A DNA stretch of 64,000 nt from Pseudomonas syringae CC1557 (GCF_000452705.1 NZ_CP007014.1:4589501-4653500), one strand, 5' to 3'. Positions 38,869 to 49,612 are shown, numbered from the stretch's first letter. Numbers and translations: made by a program. The notes: a model not told the origin generated them from the letters alone.

Positions 38869-39717
38869 ATGCGTACGCCACAACTGGTACTGCCTGCCCC
38901 GGCCAAGTTAAACCTGATGCTGCACATTCTTGGGCGTCGTCCTGACGGCTACCACGAACTGCAAACCCTGTTTCAGTTTCTCGATCATGGCGACGAGCTG
39001 GGCTTCGCCGTTCGCGAGGACGGCGAAATCCGTCTGCAGACCGACGTCCCCGGCGTCCCCCATGACAGTAACCTGATCGTCAAAGCTGCCCGCGCCCTGC
39101 AGCAACAGTCAGGTTGCACGCTGGGCATGGACATCTGGCTGGAAAAACGCCTGCCTATGGGCGGCGGCATCGGTGGTGGAAGTTCCGATGCGGCCACTAC
39201 CCTGCTCGGCCTGAATCATTTGTGGCAACTGGGTTGGGATGAAGATCGTCTCGCCGCGCTGGGCCTGACGCTGGGTGCCGACGTACCTGTTTTTGTGCGT
39301 GGCCGTGCAGCGTTTGCTGAGGGTATCGGTGAAATACTGACCCCGGAAAACCCTGAAGAACCATGGTATTTGGTGCTCGTGCCGCAAGTCGCTGTAAGTA
39401 CAGCAGAAATTTTTTCAGATCCGTTGTTGACACGCGACACTCCGCCCATTAAAGTGCGCCCCGTTCCCAAGGGAAACAGTCGAAATGACTGTAAAGCGGT
39501 TGTAGAGAGGCGTTACCCGGAAGTACGTAACGCTTTGAATTTGTTAGGTAAATTTACCGAAGCAAAATTAACCGGAACTGGAAGTTGTGTGTTTGGGGCC
39601 TTCCCAAACAAAGCTGAAGCTGATAAAGTCTCGGCCCTTCTTGCAGAGACCCTTACGGGGTTCGTAGCGAAAGGAAGTAACATCTCGATGTTGCATCGCA
39701 AGCTGCAAATTCTGTAG
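38869..39717 (+). CDS. ispE: 4-diphosphocytidyl-2-C-methyl-D-erythritol kinase
   Basis: A 282-residue GHMP kinase of the MEP isoprenoid pathway. [20 protein letters not shown] is the start motif with the active-site lysine, [20 protein letters not shown] near residue 95 is the ATP loop, and [13 protein letters not shown] near 245 is motif 3. From about 39400 to the end, the gene becomes clearly richer in A/T and uses codons such as TTA and AAA, unlike the first part. This stretch contains a promoter-like pair pointing to tRNA-Gln and prs. Confidence 0.95.
   Translation: MRTPQLVLPAPAKLNLMLHILGRRPDGYHELQTLFQFLDHGDELGFAVREDGEIRLQTDVPGVPHDSNLIVKAARALQQQSGCTLGMDIWLEKRLPMGGGIGGGSSDAATTLLGLNHLWQLGWDEDRLAALGLTLGADVPVFVRGRAAFAEGIGEILTPENPEEPWYLVLVPQVAVSTAEIFSDPLLTRDTPPIKVRPVPKGNSRNDCKAVVERRYPEVRNALNLLGKFTEAKLTGTGSCVFGAFPNKAEADKVSALLAETLTGFVAKGSNISMLHRKLQIL
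39427..39455 (+). promoter_or_regulatory. Candidate intragenic promoter for tRNA-Gln and prs
   Basis: TTGACA at 39427-39432, a perfect -35, is followed after exactly 17 bases by TAAAGT at 39450-39455. It lies inside the ispE 3' end, about 300 bases before the tRNA. The surrounding A/T-rich codons suggest that the DNA is selected for promoter function as well as for coding. Confidence 0.45.
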
Positions 39718-39755
39718 CAGGAATTGAGTGCAAAACACTCGATTGATTCAATTAC

Positions 39756-39830
39756 AGGGGCGTCGCCAAGCGGTAAGGCAGCAGGTTTTGATCCTGCCAT
39801 GCGTTGGTTCGAATCCAGCCGCCCCTGCCA
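39756..39830 (+). tRNA. tRNA-Gln (anticodon TTG)
   Basis: A 75-base cloverleaf: acceptor arm AGGGGCG with CGCCCCT, discriminator G and encoded CCA; anticodon arm GCAGG-TTTTGAT-CCTGC gives the anticodon TTG; T arm TTGG-TTCGAAT-CCAG has the TTCGA signature. It sits between ispE and prs, its usual place in Pseudomonas. Confidence 0.97.
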
Positions 39831-39875
39831 TTTTCTATACTCATCCAGGTTACCCTCAGCCTCTAGGTACTGCGC

Positions 39876-40817
39876 GTGTCCAAGATGATGGTCTTTACGG
39901 GGAACGCCAACCCCGATCTCGCTCGGCGTGTAGTACGTCAGCTGCATATCCCACTGGGTGATGTTTCTGTTGGAAAATTTTCCGACGGCGAAATCAGCAC
40001 TGAGATTAATGAAAACGTCCGCGGTAAAGACGTCTTCATCATTCAGCCGACCTGCGCTCCGACGAACGATAACCTGATGGAACTCGTCGTGATGGCTGAT
40101 GCCTTCCGCCGCTCCTCAGCGTCCCGAATCACTGCTGTGATTCCTTACTTTGGTTATGCCCGCCAGGATCGCCGTCCGCGCTCCGCACGTGTTGCTATCA
40201 GCGCGAAAGTCGTTGCCGATATGCTTACCGTGGTGGGAATCGATCGTGTACTCACGGTTGATCTTCATGCTGACCAGATTCAGGGTTTCTTCGATATTCC
40301 GGTAGATAACATCTACGGCTCCCCCGTTCTGGTGGACGACATCGAAGACCAGCGCTTTGAAAACCTGATGATCGTTTCCCCGGATATCGGTGGCGTCGTG
40401 CGTGCACGTGCTGTTGCCAAATCCCTGGGCGTCGATCTCGGGATCATCGACAAGCGCCGCGAGAAAGCCAATCACTCCGAAGTGATGCATATCATCGGTG
40501 ATGTCGAAGGGCGTACCTGTATTCTGGTTGATGACATGGTCGATACCGCAGGCACTCTGTGCCACGCGGCCAAGGCCCTGAAAGAGCATGGCGCTGCCAA
40601 GGTCTTTGCCTACTGCACACACCCTGTGCTTTCGGGTCGGGCGATCGAAAACATTGAAAACTCCGTGCTGGACGAACTGGTGGTCACTAACACCATCCCG
40701 TTGTCCGCCGCGGCTCAAGCTTGTGGCCGTATCCGTCAACTGGACATTGCCCCGGTAGTCGCCGAAGCGGTTCGCCGCATCAGCAACGAAGAATCGATCA
40801 GCGCGATGTTCCGTTAA
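39876..40817 (+). CDS. prs: Ribose-phosphate pyrophosphokinase
   Basis: A 313-residue enzyme making PRPP from ribose 5-phosphate and ATP for nucleotide, His and Trp synthesis. [20 protein letters not shown] opens it, [19 protein letters not shown] follows, the PRPP loop is [18 protein letters not shown] near residue 215, and [11 protein letters not shown] is the flexible-loop motif. GTG 39876 has AGG upstream; MMVFTG could also start at an internal ATG. PRPP from this enzyme feeds hpt and upp. A strong terminator follows. Confidence 0.96.
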   Translation: MSKMMVFTGNANPDLARRVVRQLHIPLGDVSVGKFSDGEISTEINENVRGKDVFIIQPTCAPTNDNLMELVVMADAFRRSSASRITAVIPYFGYARQDRRPRSARVAISAKVVADMLTVVGIDRVLTVDLHADQIQGFFDIPVDNIYGSPVLVDDIEDQRFENLMIVSPDIGGVVRARAVAKSLGVDLGIIDKRREKANHSEVMHIIGDVEGRTCILVDDMVDTAGTLCHAAKALKEHGAAKVFAYCTHPVLSGRAIENIENSVLDELVVTNTIPLSAAAQACGRIRQLDIAPVVAEAVRRISNEESISAMFR

Positions 40818-40848
40818 GGGTTCGCCCTTGACCTGCATCCCGCTGACG

Positions 40849-40891
40849 AAAAGCGCCCCGCCCTGACATCCGGTCAGGGCGGGGCTTTTTT
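40849..40891 (+). terminator. Intrinsic terminator after prs
   Basis: GCCCCGCCCTGA and TCAGGGCGGGGC form a 12-bp stem (one offset base at the foot) around a short loop and are followed by a six-T run. It lies 32 bases past the prs stop, before rplY. Confidence 0.92.
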
Positions 40892-40955
40892 GCCCATACC
40901 GTCCTAGCGCTGGTCGCAAACGCAACGGCGGATGTGGTTAATTTGGAGATACAAC

Positions 40956-41567
40956 ATGAACGAATTTACCCTGAATGCAGAACAGCGTTCCGACCTGGGG
41001 AAAGGTGCGAGCCGCCGCCTGCGTCGTCTCGCCAGCCTGGTTCCAGCTGTCGTCTACGGTGGCAACAAAGCCCCTGAGTCCATCAGCATGCTGGCCAAAG
41101 AAGTTGCCAAACTGCTCGAAAACGAAGCGGCTTACAGCCACATCATCGAGCTGAATGTTGGCGGCACCAAGCAAAACGTCATCATCAAGGCACTGCAACG
41201 TCACCCGGCCAAAGGCCACGTGATGCACGCTGACTTCGTACGCGTTGTTGCTGGTCAGAAACTGACCGCAATCGTACCTGTCCACTTCATCGGTGAAGAA
41301 ACTCCGGTCAAGAAAGGCGGCGAAGTTTCGCACGTTACCTCCGAACTGGAAGTTTCCTGCCTGCCGAAAGATCTGCCTGAGTTCATCGAAGTAGACGTGT
41401 CTGCTCTGGAAATCGGTTCGATCGTTCACCTGTCCGACGTCAAAGCGCCTAAAGGCGTCGAGTTCGTTGCACTGGCACACGGCAACGACCTGGCTATCGC
41501 CAACGTCCACGCACCACGTGTAGTCGCTGACGAAGCTGACGAAAAAGAAGAAGGCGCTGCCGAGTAA
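40956..41567 (+). CDS. rplY: 50S ribosomal protein L25, long form (Ctc)
   Basis: A 203-residue L25/general stress protein. [20 protein letters not shown] is the typical start, with [17 protein letters not shown] next; residues 100-190 are the TL5-type C-terminal domain ([20 protein letters not shown]), ending in an acidic tail. It binds 5S rRNA. ATG 40956 has GGAG upstream. Order prs-rplY-pth-ychF equals PA4670-PA4673. Confidence 0.96.
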   Translation: MNEFTLNAEQRSDLGKGASRRLRRLASLVPAVVYGGNKAPESISMLAKEVAKLLENEAAYSHIIELNVGGTKQNVIIKALQRHPAKGHVMHADFVRVVAGQKLTAIVPVHFIGEETPVKKGGEVSHVTSELEVSCLPKDLPEFIEVDVSALEIGSIVHLSDVKAPKGVEFVALAHGNDLAIANVHAPRVVADEADEKEEGAAE

Positions 41568-41730
41568 TCATTTACTTGGCAACGTCGGAGTTGCTCAGGA
41601 AACACCGCGAGCGATAGCAGGCAAAGCGGGCGGGATCGCGGAGTTTACATCATGGTAAATGAGCAGTTTTCGTCCACATTGCCGCTGTCGCCAGCGGTCT
41701 AACCCCAACTCCAAAGGAAGAGCCCCTGTC

Positions 41731-42315
41731 GTGACCGCCATACAACTGATCGTGGGCCTGGGAAATCCAGGTGCTGAATACGAACAGACCCGGCATAACG
41801 CAGGGGCTCTTTTCGTTGAGCGTATTGCTGCGGCGCAACGAGTCAATCTCGTTCCCGAGCGCAAATTCTTCGGCCTGACCGGACGCTTCACGCATCAGGG
41901 TCAGGATGTTCGTCTGCTGATTCCCACCACCTACATGAACCGCAGCGGCCAGGCCGTCGCGGCACTCGCCGGTTTCTACCGGATTCCGGTCGAGTCGATT
42001 CTGGTGGCGCATGACGAACTTGATCTGCCTCCGGGCGTTGCCAAACTCAAAGTGGGCGGCGGCCATGGCGGTCATAACGGCCTGCGCGACATCATCGCGC
42101 AGCTCGGCAACCAGAACACTTTTCATCGCTTGCGGCTTGGCATTGGCCACCCGGGCGATGCCAGCAAGGTATCCGGTTTTGTCCTGGGTCGAGCGCCACG
42201 CGCCGAACAGGAAAAACTGGACGCCAGTATCGACTTTGCCCTCGGCGTGCTGCCGGATATCTTCGCCGGTGAATGGAACCGGGCGATGAAAAACCTGCAC
42301 AGCCAGAAGGCCTGA
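41731..42315 (+). CDS. pth: Peptidyl-tRNA hydrolase
   Basis: A 194-residue enzyme that releases peptides from stalled peptidyl-t[23 protein letters not shown] contains the catalytic His near residue 24; [10 protein letters not shown] and [20 protein letters not shown] follow with the conserved Asn and Asp residues. GTG 41731 is the start, with AGGAAG upstream. It ends 21 bases before ychF. Confidence 0.96.
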   Translation: MTAIQLIVGLGNPGAEYEQTRHNAGALFVERIAAAQRVNLVPERKFFGLTGRFTHQGQDVRLLIPTTYMNRSGQAVAALAGFYRIPVESILVAHDELDLPPGVAKLKVGGGHGGHNGLRDIIAQLGNQNTFHRLRLGIGHPGDASKVSGFVLGRAPRAEQEKLDASIDFALGVLPDIFAGEWNRAMKNLHSQKA

Positions 42316-42336
42316 CATCACTCGAGGGGAAACACC

Positions 42337-43437
42337 ATGGGATTCAATTGCGGCATCGTCGGCCTGCCTAACGTCGGCAAGTCCACCCTGTTCAACGCCC
42401 TGACCAAATCCGGTATTGCGGCCGAGAACTTCCCCTTCTGCACCATCGAGCCGAACACCGGTATCGTGCCGATGCCCGACCCGCGTCTGGCGGCCCTGGC
42501 AGCCATCGTCAACCCGAAGCGCATCCTGCCAACCACCATGGAGTTCGTCGACATCGCCGGCCTCGTGGCAGGTGCCTCCAAGGGCGAAGGCCTGGGCAAC
42601 AAGTTCCTCGCCAACATCCGCGAGACTGACGCCATCGCCCACGTAGTGCGCTGCTTCGAAGACGAAAACGTGATTCACGTTTCCAACAGCGTCGACCCCA
42701 AGCGCGACATCGAGATCATCGATCTGGAGCTGATCTTCGCCGACCTCGACAGCTGCGAAAAGCAACTGCAAAAGGTCACACGTAACGCCAAGGGCGGCGA
42801 CAAGGACGCAGTGGTCCAGAAAGGCCTGCTCGAGCAACTGATTGCACACTTCAGCGAAGGCAAGCCGGCACGCAGCCTGATGAAGCGCATGAGCAATGAC
42901 GACAAAGCCGTCATTCGTGGCTTCCACCTGCTGACCACCAAACCGGTCATGTACATCGCCAACGTCGCCGAAGACGGCTTCGAGAACAACCCGCTGCTGG
43001 ACGTGGTCCGTGCCATCGCCGAAGAAGAAGGCGCGATGCTGGTACCGGTCTGCAACAAGATCGAAGCAGAAATCGCCGAGCTGGATGACGGCGAAGAGAA
43101 AGACATGTTCCTCGAAGCCCTGGGCCTAGAAGAACCCGGCCTGAACCGCGTGATTCGCGCAGGCTATGAAATGCTCCACCTGCAGACTTACTTCACCGCA
43201 GGCGTTGAAGAAGTCCGCGCCTGGACCGTCCGCGTCGGCGCTACCGCACCACAGGCCGCTGGCGTGATCCACACCGACTTCGAAAAAGGCTTTATTCGCG
43301 CCGAAGTGGTGGCCTATGACGACTTCATCCAGTTCAAGGGCGAAGCCGGCGCCAAGGAAGCGGGTAAGTGGCGTCTGGAAGGCAAGGAATACATCGTTAA
43401 AGACGGTGATGTGATGCATTTCAGGTTTAATGTGTAA
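42337..43437 (+). CDS. ychF: Ribosome-binding ATPase YchF
   Basis: A 366-residue Obg-family P-loop protein that prefers [23 protein letters not shown] is the P-loop, [20 protein letters not shown] the G3 region, and the TGS-like end has [19 protein letters not shown]. Length is exact for the family. It links translation and oxidative-stress control. A terminator follows. Confidence 0.96.
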   Translation: MGFNCGIVGLPNVGKSTLFNALTKSGIAAENFPFCTIEPNTGIVPMPDPRLAALAAIVNPKRILPTTMEFVDIAGLVAGASKGEGLGNKFLANIRETDAIAHVVRCFEDENVIHVSNSVDPKRDIEIIDLELIFADLDSCEKQLQKVTRNAKGGDKDAVVQKGLLEQLIAHFSEGKPARSLMKRMSNDDKAVIRGFHLLTTKPVMYIANVAEDGFENNPLLDVVRAIAEEEGAMLVPVCNKIEAEIAELDDGEEKDMFLEALGLEEPGLNRVIRAGYEMLHLQTYFTAGVEEVRAWTVRVGATAPQAAGVIHTDFEKGFIRAEVVAYDDFIQFKGEAGAKEAGKWRLEGKEYIVKDGDVMHFRFNV

Positions 43438-43488
43438 GCCACAAGCAGCATTCAGGGGAACCTCCAGAGAGCAGGTCCCTTAGCGCAG

Positions 43489-43512
43489 AAGCCCCATTCT
43501 TTGGGGCTTTTG
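43489..43512. terminator. Terminator after ychF
   Basis: AAGCCCCA and TTGGGGCTT form an 8-9-bp stem with a short loop and a T-run (CTTTTG). It lies about 50 bases past ychF and marks the border between the housekeeping block and the O-antigen locus. Confidence 0.82.
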
Positions 43513-43744
43513 CGTTTTAATGCCTCGGCTTGATGAAACAGGTTTCACGATCGCGGGCACCCCAAAATTATTTTGCTGGGGATACGTATGTTTCTATGTA
43601 AAATATCGTTCTTAAACCGCCGTTCATCCACATCATTTTAGACACTAATGTTTAACGCAAACAGATGTCTTAAGACGGCGACTGATCAGCGATTGTTTCC
43701 ACGGACCAGGCAGAGCCTTGTCATAACCCAAGGTAGATACTCTT
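43513..43744 (+). promoter_or_regulatory. A/T-rich leader of the O-antigen operon
   Basis: Together with the preceding ychF tail region this makes a 307-base gap. It is much richer in A/T than the flanks. TTTGCT (43572-43577) and TATGTA (43595-43600) with a 17-base spacer, next to TAAAAT, may be the promoter of rmlB. I see no JUMPstart/ops element here. Confidence 0.4.
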
Positions 43745-44818
43745 TTGAAGATCTTAGTAACAGGCGGTGCTGGCTTCATCGGTTCGGCGGTCATTCGGCA
43801 CATCATTGCCAATACGACCGACTCCGTCGTAAACGTCGACAAGCTTACCTATGCGGGCAATCTTGAATCACTTCAGTCCGCCGACAAGAGCGAGCGTTAC
43901 GCTTTTGAACACGTAGACATCTGCAACCGTGAGGATGTGGATCGGGTTTTTAAACAGCATCAGCCCGATGCCGTCATGCACCTGGCTGCCGAATCCCACG
44001 TTGATCGCTCAATCACCGGTCCGTCGGAATTCATCCAGACCAACATTATTGGCACCTATACGCTGCTTGAAGCTGCACGCGGCTACTGGAGCCAACTGGA
44101 CGAAGCGCGCAAAGCCAACTTTCGCTTCCACCATATTTCGACCGATGAAGTGTATGGCGATCTGGAAGGCCCGGAAGATCTCTTCACGGAAACAACCCCA
44201 TATCAGCCAAGCTCACCCTACTCGGCCAGCAAGGCCAGCTCCGACCACTTGGTACGTGCATGGAGCCGCACCTACGGCCTGCCAACGCTGGTCACCAACT
44301 GCTCGAACAATTACGGCCCGTGCCATTTCCCCGAGAAGTTGATCCCTCTGATCATCCTCAACGCGCTGGAAGGCAAGCCACTGCCCATTTACGGGAAAGG
44401 CGATCAGGTGCGTGACTGGCTCTACGTCGAAGACCATGCCCGCGCACTTTACAAAGTCGTAACCGAGGGCGAGATCGGCGAGACTTACAACATCGGTGGT
44501 CACAACGAGAAGCAGAACCTCGAAGTGGTACACGCGGTCTGCGCCCTTCTCGACCAACTGCGTCCTGACTCCGCTCATCTTCCGCATGCAAGCCTGATCA
44601 CTTATGTTCAGGACCGTCCGGGCCACGACCTGCGCTACGCTATCGATGCCAGCAAAATCCAACGAGAGCTGGGCTGGGTGCCGGAAGAAAGCTTCGAATC
44701 CGGAATTCGCAAGACCGTGCAGTGGTATCTCGATAATCCTGAGTGGGTAGCTCACGTCAAAAGCGGCAGCTACCAGCAGTGGATAGATAAAAACTACACA
44801 GCACGCGCCGATAAATGA
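43745..44818 (+). CDS. rmlB: dTDP-glucose 4,6-dehydratase
   Basis: A 357-residue extended SDR that turns dTDP-glucose into dTDP-4-keto-6-deoxyglucose. [20 protein letters not shown] is the NAD site, [11 protein letters not shown] the catalytic Thr-Asp-Glu triad near residue 135, and [15 protein letters not shown] the Tyr-x3-Lys pair near 160. The product is the branch point for both dTDP-L-rhamnose (RmlC, RmlD) and the 3-amino sugar made by the genes at 57.5-60.5 kb. The start is TTG 43745 with AGGTAG upstream. Confidence 0.96.
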   Translation: MKILVTGGAGFIGSAVIRHIIANTTDSVVNVDKLTYAGNLESLQSADKSERYAFEHVDICNREDVDRVFKQHQPDAVMHLAAESHVDRSITGPSEFIQTNIIGTYTLLEAARGYWSQLDEARKANFRFHHISTDEVYGDLEGPEDLFTETTPYQPSSPYSASKASSDHLVRAWSRTYGLPTLVTNCSNNYGPCHFPEKLIPLIILNALEGKPLPIYGKGDQVRDWLYVEDHARALYKVVTEGEIGETYNIGGHNEKQNLEVVHAVCALLDQLRPDSAHLPHASLITYVQDRPGHDLRYAIDASKIQRELGWVPEESFESGIRKTVQWYLDNPEWVAHVKSGSYQQWIDKNYTARADK

Positions 44819-45723
44819 TGAAAATTCTTCTGCTGGGAAAAAACGGCCAGGTTGGCTGGGAGCTGCAGCGTTCGCTCGCTGTAGTGGGCGAAGTGGTTGC
44901 TCTTGATCGCCATACTGTTTCGACGGCCTACGGAGAGCTTACTGGCGATCTGTCTGACCTGAACGGTTTGCGAAACACCCTTCGCAGCGTTCAACCTCAG
45001 GTTATCGTCAACGCAGCAGCCTATACAGCTGTCGACAAGGCCGAAACCGAGCGAGAGCTCGCGCACACGGTCAATGCGCTGGCAAGTCAGGTCCTTGCAG
45101 AAGAGGCCCTCACGCTGGACGCGCTGTTGGTTCATTACTCGACCGACTACGTGTTCGACGGTACGGGAGGCACTGCATGGAAAGAAAGCGATGCGGTGTC
45201 TCCGGTCAACTATTACGGCGCAACCAAACTAGAAGGCGAGCAACTTATTGCTGCCTCAGGCTGCAAACACCTGATCTTCCGTACCAGCTGGGTGTACGCA
45301 GCGCGCGGCAACAACTTTGCCAAGACCATGCTGCGTCTTGCAAAAGATCGCCCGACGATGAATGTAATCGCCGATCAGATTGGCGCCCCTACAGGTGCGG
45401 AATTGCTGGCCGACATCGCGACAGCAGCCTTGCAGCAGACGCTTTCAAGGCCAGAGCTTTGCGGCATCTATCATCTGGCACCTGCTGGCGAAGTGTCATG
45501 GCACGCCTATGCGCAATATGTAATTGATTTCGCGCGCGACCACGGGGAACCCTTGGCGGTAGAAACGATCAACCCCATCGGCACGATCGAATACCCGACG
45601 CCAGCGCAACGCCCTCTGAATTCGCGTTTGAACACAGAAAAGCTGCGCCACAATTTTTCTCTGCACCTGCCTGACTGGCAAAGTGGTGTAGCCCGAATGC
45701 TCATGGAAACTCTGAATAAATGA
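44815..45723 (+). CDS. rmlD: dTDP-4-dehydrorhamnose reductase
   Basis: A 302-residue SDR catalysing the last step to dTDP-L-rhamnose. [20 protein letters not shown] is the NADPH site; [14 protein letters not shown] and [15 protein letters not shown] hold the catalytic Thr and Tyr-x3-Lys. The ATGATG start overlaps the rmlB stop. The 3' end overlaps rmlA by four bases, so rmlBDA are one coupled unit. Confidence 0.96.
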   Translation: MMKILLLGKNGQVGWELQRSLAVVGEVVALDRHTVSTAYGELTGDLSDLNGLRNTLRSVQPQVIVNAAAYTAVDKAETERELAHTVNALASQVLAEEALTLDALLVHYSTDYVFDGTGGTAWKESDAVSPVNYYGATKLEGEQLIAASGCKHLIFRTSWVYAARGNNFAKTMLRLAKDRPTMNVIADQIGAPTGAELLADIATAALQQTLSRPELCGIYHLAPAGEVSWHAYAQYVIDFARDHGEPLAVETINPIGTIEYPTPAQRPLNSRLNTEKLRHNFSLHLPDWQSGVARMLMETLNK

Positions 45724-46610
45724 CCACCATTAATCGTAAAGGCATCATCCTGGCCGGCGGCTCGGGCACTCGCTTGCATCCGCTCACCCTTGGCGTATCC
45801 AAGCAGATGCTGCCGATCTACGACAAGCCGATGATTTTCTACCCTCTGTCAGTGCTGATGCTGGCAGGCATGCGTGAAGTGCTGATCATTTCAACACCAG
45901 AAGACTTGCCAAGCTTCCGCAAACTGCTGGGCGACGGCAGCCAATACGGCATTCAGCTCACCTATGCCGAGCAACCTACTCCTGATGGCCTGGCACAAGC
46001 CTTCATCATCGGAGAAGAATTCATCGGCAAGGACCCTTGCTGCCTGATCCTGGGCGACAACATTTTTTACGGCCAACACTTCTCCGACAACCTGCGCTCT
46101 GCCAGCCAGCAGACTAACGGTGCAACTGTTTTCGGCTATCACGTTTCCGACCCGGAGCGCTTTGGTGTTGTCGAGTTCGACGATACAGGTCGTGCCTTGA
46201 GCATCGAAGAGAAGCCTGCGGCTCCGAAGTCCAGCTATGCAGTCACTGGCCTGTACTTCTACGACAATCAGGTTGTTGAAATCGCGAAGAACATCAAGCC
46301 GTCCGAGCGCGGCGAGCTGGAAATCACCGATGTAAACCGTGCCTACCTTGAGCAGAAGAGTCTGACCGTAGAAATTCTCGGTCGTGGCTTTGCCTGGCTT
46401 GACACGGGGACTCACGAATCGCTGCTGGAAGCGAGCCATTTTGTGCACACCATCGAGCAGCGCCAAGGCTGGAAAGTAGCGTGCCTGGAAGAGATTGCCT
46501 ACACCAACGGCTGGATCACTGCAGCTCAGTTGGGTGAGCAGGCTCAGAAACTGAAGAAGACTGGTTATGGCCAGTATTTGCAGAAGCTGCTTGATCTGGG
46601 CTCGTTTTAA
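45720..46610 (+). CDS. rmlA: Glucose-1-phosphate thymidylyltransferase
   Basis: A 296-residue enzyme that makes dTDP-glucose. [20 protein letters not shown] is the pyrophosphorylase signature, [20 protein letters not shown] follows, and [14 protein letters not shown] carries the metal-binding Asp. It is the first step for all dTDP-sugars of this locus. rmlC, which usually follows, is displaced by a glycosyltransferase gene and 660 noncoding bases. Confidence 0.97.
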   Translation: MTTINRKGIILAGGSGTRLHPLTLGVSKQMLPIYDKPMIFYPLSVLMLAGMREVLIISTPEDLPSFRKLLGDGSQYGIQLTYAEQPTPDGLAQAFIIGEEFIGKDPCCLILGDNIFYGQHFSDNLRSASQQTNGATVFGYHVSDPERFGVVEFDDTGRALSIEEKPAAPKSSYAVTGLYFYDNQVVEIAKNIKPSERGELEITDVNRAYLEQKSLTVEILGRGFAWLDTGTHESLLEASHFVHTIEQRQGWKVACLEEIAYTNGWITAAQLGEQAQKLKKTGYGQYLQKLLDLGSF

Positions 46611-46643
46611 GACTGTAAACTTCATCCCCCATACCGCAAGGCT

Positions 46644-47582
46644 GTGAACAGCATGGCATCTGTTTTCCCCAGGGTAGCCGTGCTACTGGCAGCCTATAAC
46701 GGTATGGCGTGGATAGAGGCGCAACTTGAGTCCCTACTGAAGCAGACAAATGTCTGCGTCAGCGTATTCATCAGTGTCGATACTTCCTCGGACGGCACTG
46801 AAGCGTGGTGTGCTGACTATGCGCAACGCCATGCGAATATCTACCTGCTACCGCCCGCCGGACGATTCGGTGGAGCGTCACGCAACTTTTTTCGCCTGAT
46901 CAGGGATGTCGACTTCTCGTCGTTTGATTACGTAGCGTTCTCCGATCAGGACGATATTTGGTACCAGGACAAGCTTGAGCGTGCTGTATCGACCCTGACG
47001 TCGGGTAAGCATGACGCCTACTCAAGCAATGTCATCGCATTCTGGCCCCATGGACAGCGAGTATTACTGGACAAGGCCCAGCCTCAGGTTCGATGGGACC
47101 ATATGTTCGAAGCGGCCGGCCCCGGTTGTACCTATGTATTGAAACGCCCGCTTGCGGACGCTTTCAAGGCATCGCTCACTTCACATTGGGAATCAGCGCA
47201 GGCTGTCAGCCTGCATGACTGGTACTGCTACGCATTTGCTCGCAGTCACGGCTACCGATGGTTTATCGATCCGGCTCCCGGCATGGACTACCGTCAACAT
47301 GCCAATAATCAGGTCGGCGCCAATACCGGACTTGCATCACTCATCACGCGCCTGAAAATGATTACCGACGGCTGGTGGGCGGGACAGGTGCTGCTGATTA
47401 GCCAGTTGACCGGAAGCGATGAGGTTCTGTTTACGAGAAAGACGACCGGTACACGATGGTTATTTCTCCGACTCGCTTTCAAGGCCGGACAATGTCGCAG
47501 AAGGCCCCGCGACAAGATTTTCTTCATCATCGCCTGCCTGGCAGCGCTGCTGAACAAACCTGAACGGCGAAATAATCACTAG
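46644..47582 (+). CDS. Family-2 glycosyltransferase (rhamnosyltransferase-like)
   Basis: A 312-residue GT2 enzyme. VAVLLAAYNGMAWIEAQLES is the nucleotide-sugar fold, VDTSSDGTE and FSDQDDIWYQDKLERAV give the DxD-type metal site near residue 105, and the rest resembles the WbbL/RfbF-type alpha-L-rhamnosyltransferases. With dTDP-rhamnose made next door it probably adds rhamnose to the O-chain. The start is GTG 46644 or ATG 46653; no strong ribosome site decides. It sits between rmlA and rmlC. Confidence 0.82.
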   Translation: MNSMASVFPRVAVLLAAYNGMAWIEAQLESLLKQTNVCVSVFISVDTSSDGTEAWCADYAQRHANIYLLPPAGRFGGASRNFFRLIRDVDFSSFDYVAFSDQDDIWYQDKLERAVSTLTSGKHDAYSSNVIAFWPHGQRVLLDKAQPQVRWDHMFEAAGPGCTYVLKRPLADAFKASLTSHWESAQAVSLHDWYCYAFARSHGYRWFIDPAPGMDYRQHANNQVGANTGLASLITRLKMITDGWWAGQVLLISQLTGSDEVLFTRKTTGTRWLFLRLAFKAGQCRRRPRDKIFFIIACLAALLNKPERRNNH

Positions 47583-48239
47583 CTCCACACGGTGCTCATT
47601 CAGAGCGATCCACCTTCGTCGCCCCACGACGACCTATCGCAACCCCTTGAAAATAAAAGATTTAAATGGATAAACGTGACTGCAATCATCCGCAGCATAG
47701 ATATCGGCGCCGCACAGCAATCGCCTAATTTCACGGGGCACTGAATGTTCTACGGCAGCGGCATATGTTAATGTGCAAGCCTTTGTTTTCGGTATTCAGA
47801 CGCTCAACCAGGCAGGTAGCAGGGCAAACGGAACCAGAGCTGAAAGGGTGGGTCACTTGTACCGCCCAGCAAGGATGACAGGACTAGCGTTGCCCTTGAG
47901 GCGATGAGTGCGAATGGCCGATACGCTTTATTTTGTGAACCGTCCTGCAATGAAAATTTCGCGTGACTCCTCGTTGCAACCTACATCGGAAAAATTACAA
48001 ATAGACGATGCATGCCCCGCGCCTCGCAGCAACAAAGGCTTACCTCCTTATCCAGCGCAGCTACTCTCCGCCCAGGTGGGCAGCCCATGGCTCACCTCGA
48101 TGCCAGTGAGCTCAGATATCGCAGAACGCTTTTCACCAGCGTTACCCAATTCCATGGCGCAAGCGTCTTCCAATAGACGCCTGTCCCAGCCAGGGCCGCA
48201 TCAGCAGGCCCCGATGAGCATTTCGGAGATACGTTACCT
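47583..48239. other. 657-base gap without a convincing gene
   Basis: Between the glycosyltransferase and rmlC. A frame of 111 codons (47908-48243) overlaps the rmlC start and has no ribosome site, no motif and no codon bias, so I do not call it. TTTCGGAGATACG just before 48240 is the rmlC ribosome site. The region may be remains of genes lost when the glycosyltransferase was inserted, or a promoter leader for the export genes. Confidence 0.5.
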
Positions 48240-48785
48240 ATGAATGCAACACGCCTCGCCATTCCAGACGTCATCGTATTTGAGCCTAAAATCTTTGGCG
48301 ACGATCGCGGTTTTTTCTTTGAAAGCTTTAATCAGAAGGCATTCGAAGAGGCTGTTGGCCGGCCAGTCAAATTCGTTCAGGACAACCACTCCCGTTCGGC
48401 CAAAGGCGTGCTTCGCGGTTTGCATTATCAAATTCAACAGCCGCAGGGCAAGCTTGTCAGGGTAACTGCGGGTGAAGTGTTCGATGTGGCAGTTGACCTG
48501 CGCAAAAGCTCACCGACCTTCGGCAAATGGGTGGGCCTGCATCTCACCGCCGAAAACAAAAAACAGCTCTGGATACCTGAAGGCTTTGCCCATGGTTTCG
48601 TCGTTTTGTCCGAAAGCGCGGAATTCCTCTACAAGACTACAGATTACTGGGCACCGGAACACGAGCGCAGCCTCGCGTGGAATGACACGACAGTTGGCGT
48701 TGAATGGCCGTTTAGCGATGCGCCATCACTTTCCGCCAAAGATCAGAAAGCCGTCGCGTTCGAAGACGCTGAGGTGTTCGCTTAA
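48240..48785 (+). CDS. rmlC: dTDP-4-dehydrorhamnose 3,5-epimerase
   Basis: A 181-residue cupin-fold epimerase. IPDVIVFEPKIFGDDRGFFF opens it, KFVQDNHSRSAKGVLRGLHY has the catalytic His, and WIPEGFAHGFVVLSESAEFL follows. It acts between RmlB and RmlD. The stop shares a base with the wzm start (TAATG), so rmlC is now tied to the export genes rather than to rmlBDA. Confidence 0.96.
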   Translation: MNATRLAIPDVIVFEPKIFGDDRGFFFESFNQKAFEEAVGRPVKFVQDNHSRSAKGVLRGLHYQIQQPQGKLVRVTAGEVFDVAVDLRKSSPTFGKWVGLHLTAENKKQLWIPEGFAHGFVVLSESAEFLYKTTDYWAPEHERSLAWNDTTVGVEWPFSDAPSLSAKDQKAVAFEDAEVFA

Positions 48786-49612
48786 TGAACCCTCATAAAA
48801 CCCCTTCAGCGGGGCCTATACGCCTGGTTGCCAGCCTTTGGACGAACCGGTCATTGATCTCACAAATGACCAAGCGAGAAGTTATTGGCCGTTATCGCGG
48901 CTCAGTGATGGGCCTGGCCTGGTCATTCTTCAATCCGGTCTTGATGCTGGCTGTTTACACCTTCGTCTTTTCCGAAATTTTCAGCGCGCGCTGGGTTGGC
49001 GTGGACACTGGCAAAGGCGGCTTTGCGATTCTGCTTTTCGTCGGGATGATTGTGCATGGTTTGTTTGCAGAGTGCGCCAACAGAGCCCCCTCGCTGGTGA
49101 TGAGCAACAGTAATTACGTCAAGAAAGTAGTGTTTCCGCTGGAGATTCTGCCGGTGATCACACTGGGCTCAGCGCTTTTTCACAGCTGCATAAGCTTGAT
49201 AGTGCTCGTGATCGCACAACTGCTGATCTCGCACACACTTTTCTGGACAGCCCTGCTGTTCCCGCTGATTCTCGTGCCACTCATTCTAGGCACCTTGGGT
49301 ATCAGCTGGTTTCTCGCGTCGCTGGGGGTGTACTTGCGCGATGTCGGCCACGTGATTACGGTTCTGACAACTGTCCTGCTGTTCCTCTCGCCGGTTCTTT
49401 ACCCTGTGGCGGCACTCCCCGAAGTGTATCGTCCTTGGCTGCAGATGAACCCGCTCACCTACATTATCGAAGAGAGCCGCAGCGTGCTGCTGTTCGGCAA
49501 CCTCCCTCATTGGGGCAGTCTGGGTATCGCCATTGCTATCGGCGCAGTGATCGCCGCCATGGGGTTCTGGTTCTTCCAAAAGACACGTAAAGGATTCGCT
49601 GATGTCATCTGA
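48785..49612 (+). CDS. wzm: O-antigen ABC transporter, permease
   Basis: A 275-residue inner-membrane ABC-2 permease with six hydrophobic segments. LISQMTKREVIGRYRGSVMG is the cytoplasmic N-terminal motif of Wzm/KpsM proteins, and LGISWFLASLGVYLRDVGHV the conserved amphipathic loop. It moves undecaprenyl-PP-linked polysaccharide made in the cytoplasm across the inner membrane. It overlaps wzt by 11 bases. Confidence 0.93.
   Translation: MNPHKTPSAGPIRLVASLWTNRSLISQMTKREVIGRYRGSVMGLAWSFFNPVLMLAVYTFVFSEIFSARWVGVDTGKGGFAILLFVGMIVHGLFAECANRAPSLVMSNSNYVKKVVFPLEILPVITLGSALFHSCISLIVLVIAQLLISHTLFWTALLFPLILVPLILGTLGISWFLASLGVYLRDVGHVITVLTTVLLFLSPVLYPVAALPEVYRPWLQMNPLTYIIEESRSVLLFGNLPHWGSLGIAIAIGAVIAAMGFWFFQKTRKGFADVI

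Noticed and set aside
41650..42927. 425-codon minus-strand frame opposite pth and ychF
   Set aside because: It spans two well-identified genes on the other strand and has no motif or ribosome site.
43438..43744. JUMPstart/ops element sought before the O-antigen operon
   Set aside because: No GGCGGTAG core or related 39-bp sequence is present in the leader.
47908..48243. 111-codon frame before rmlC
   Set aside because: No ribosome site, irregular codon use, overlaps the rmlC start and has no recognisable domain.
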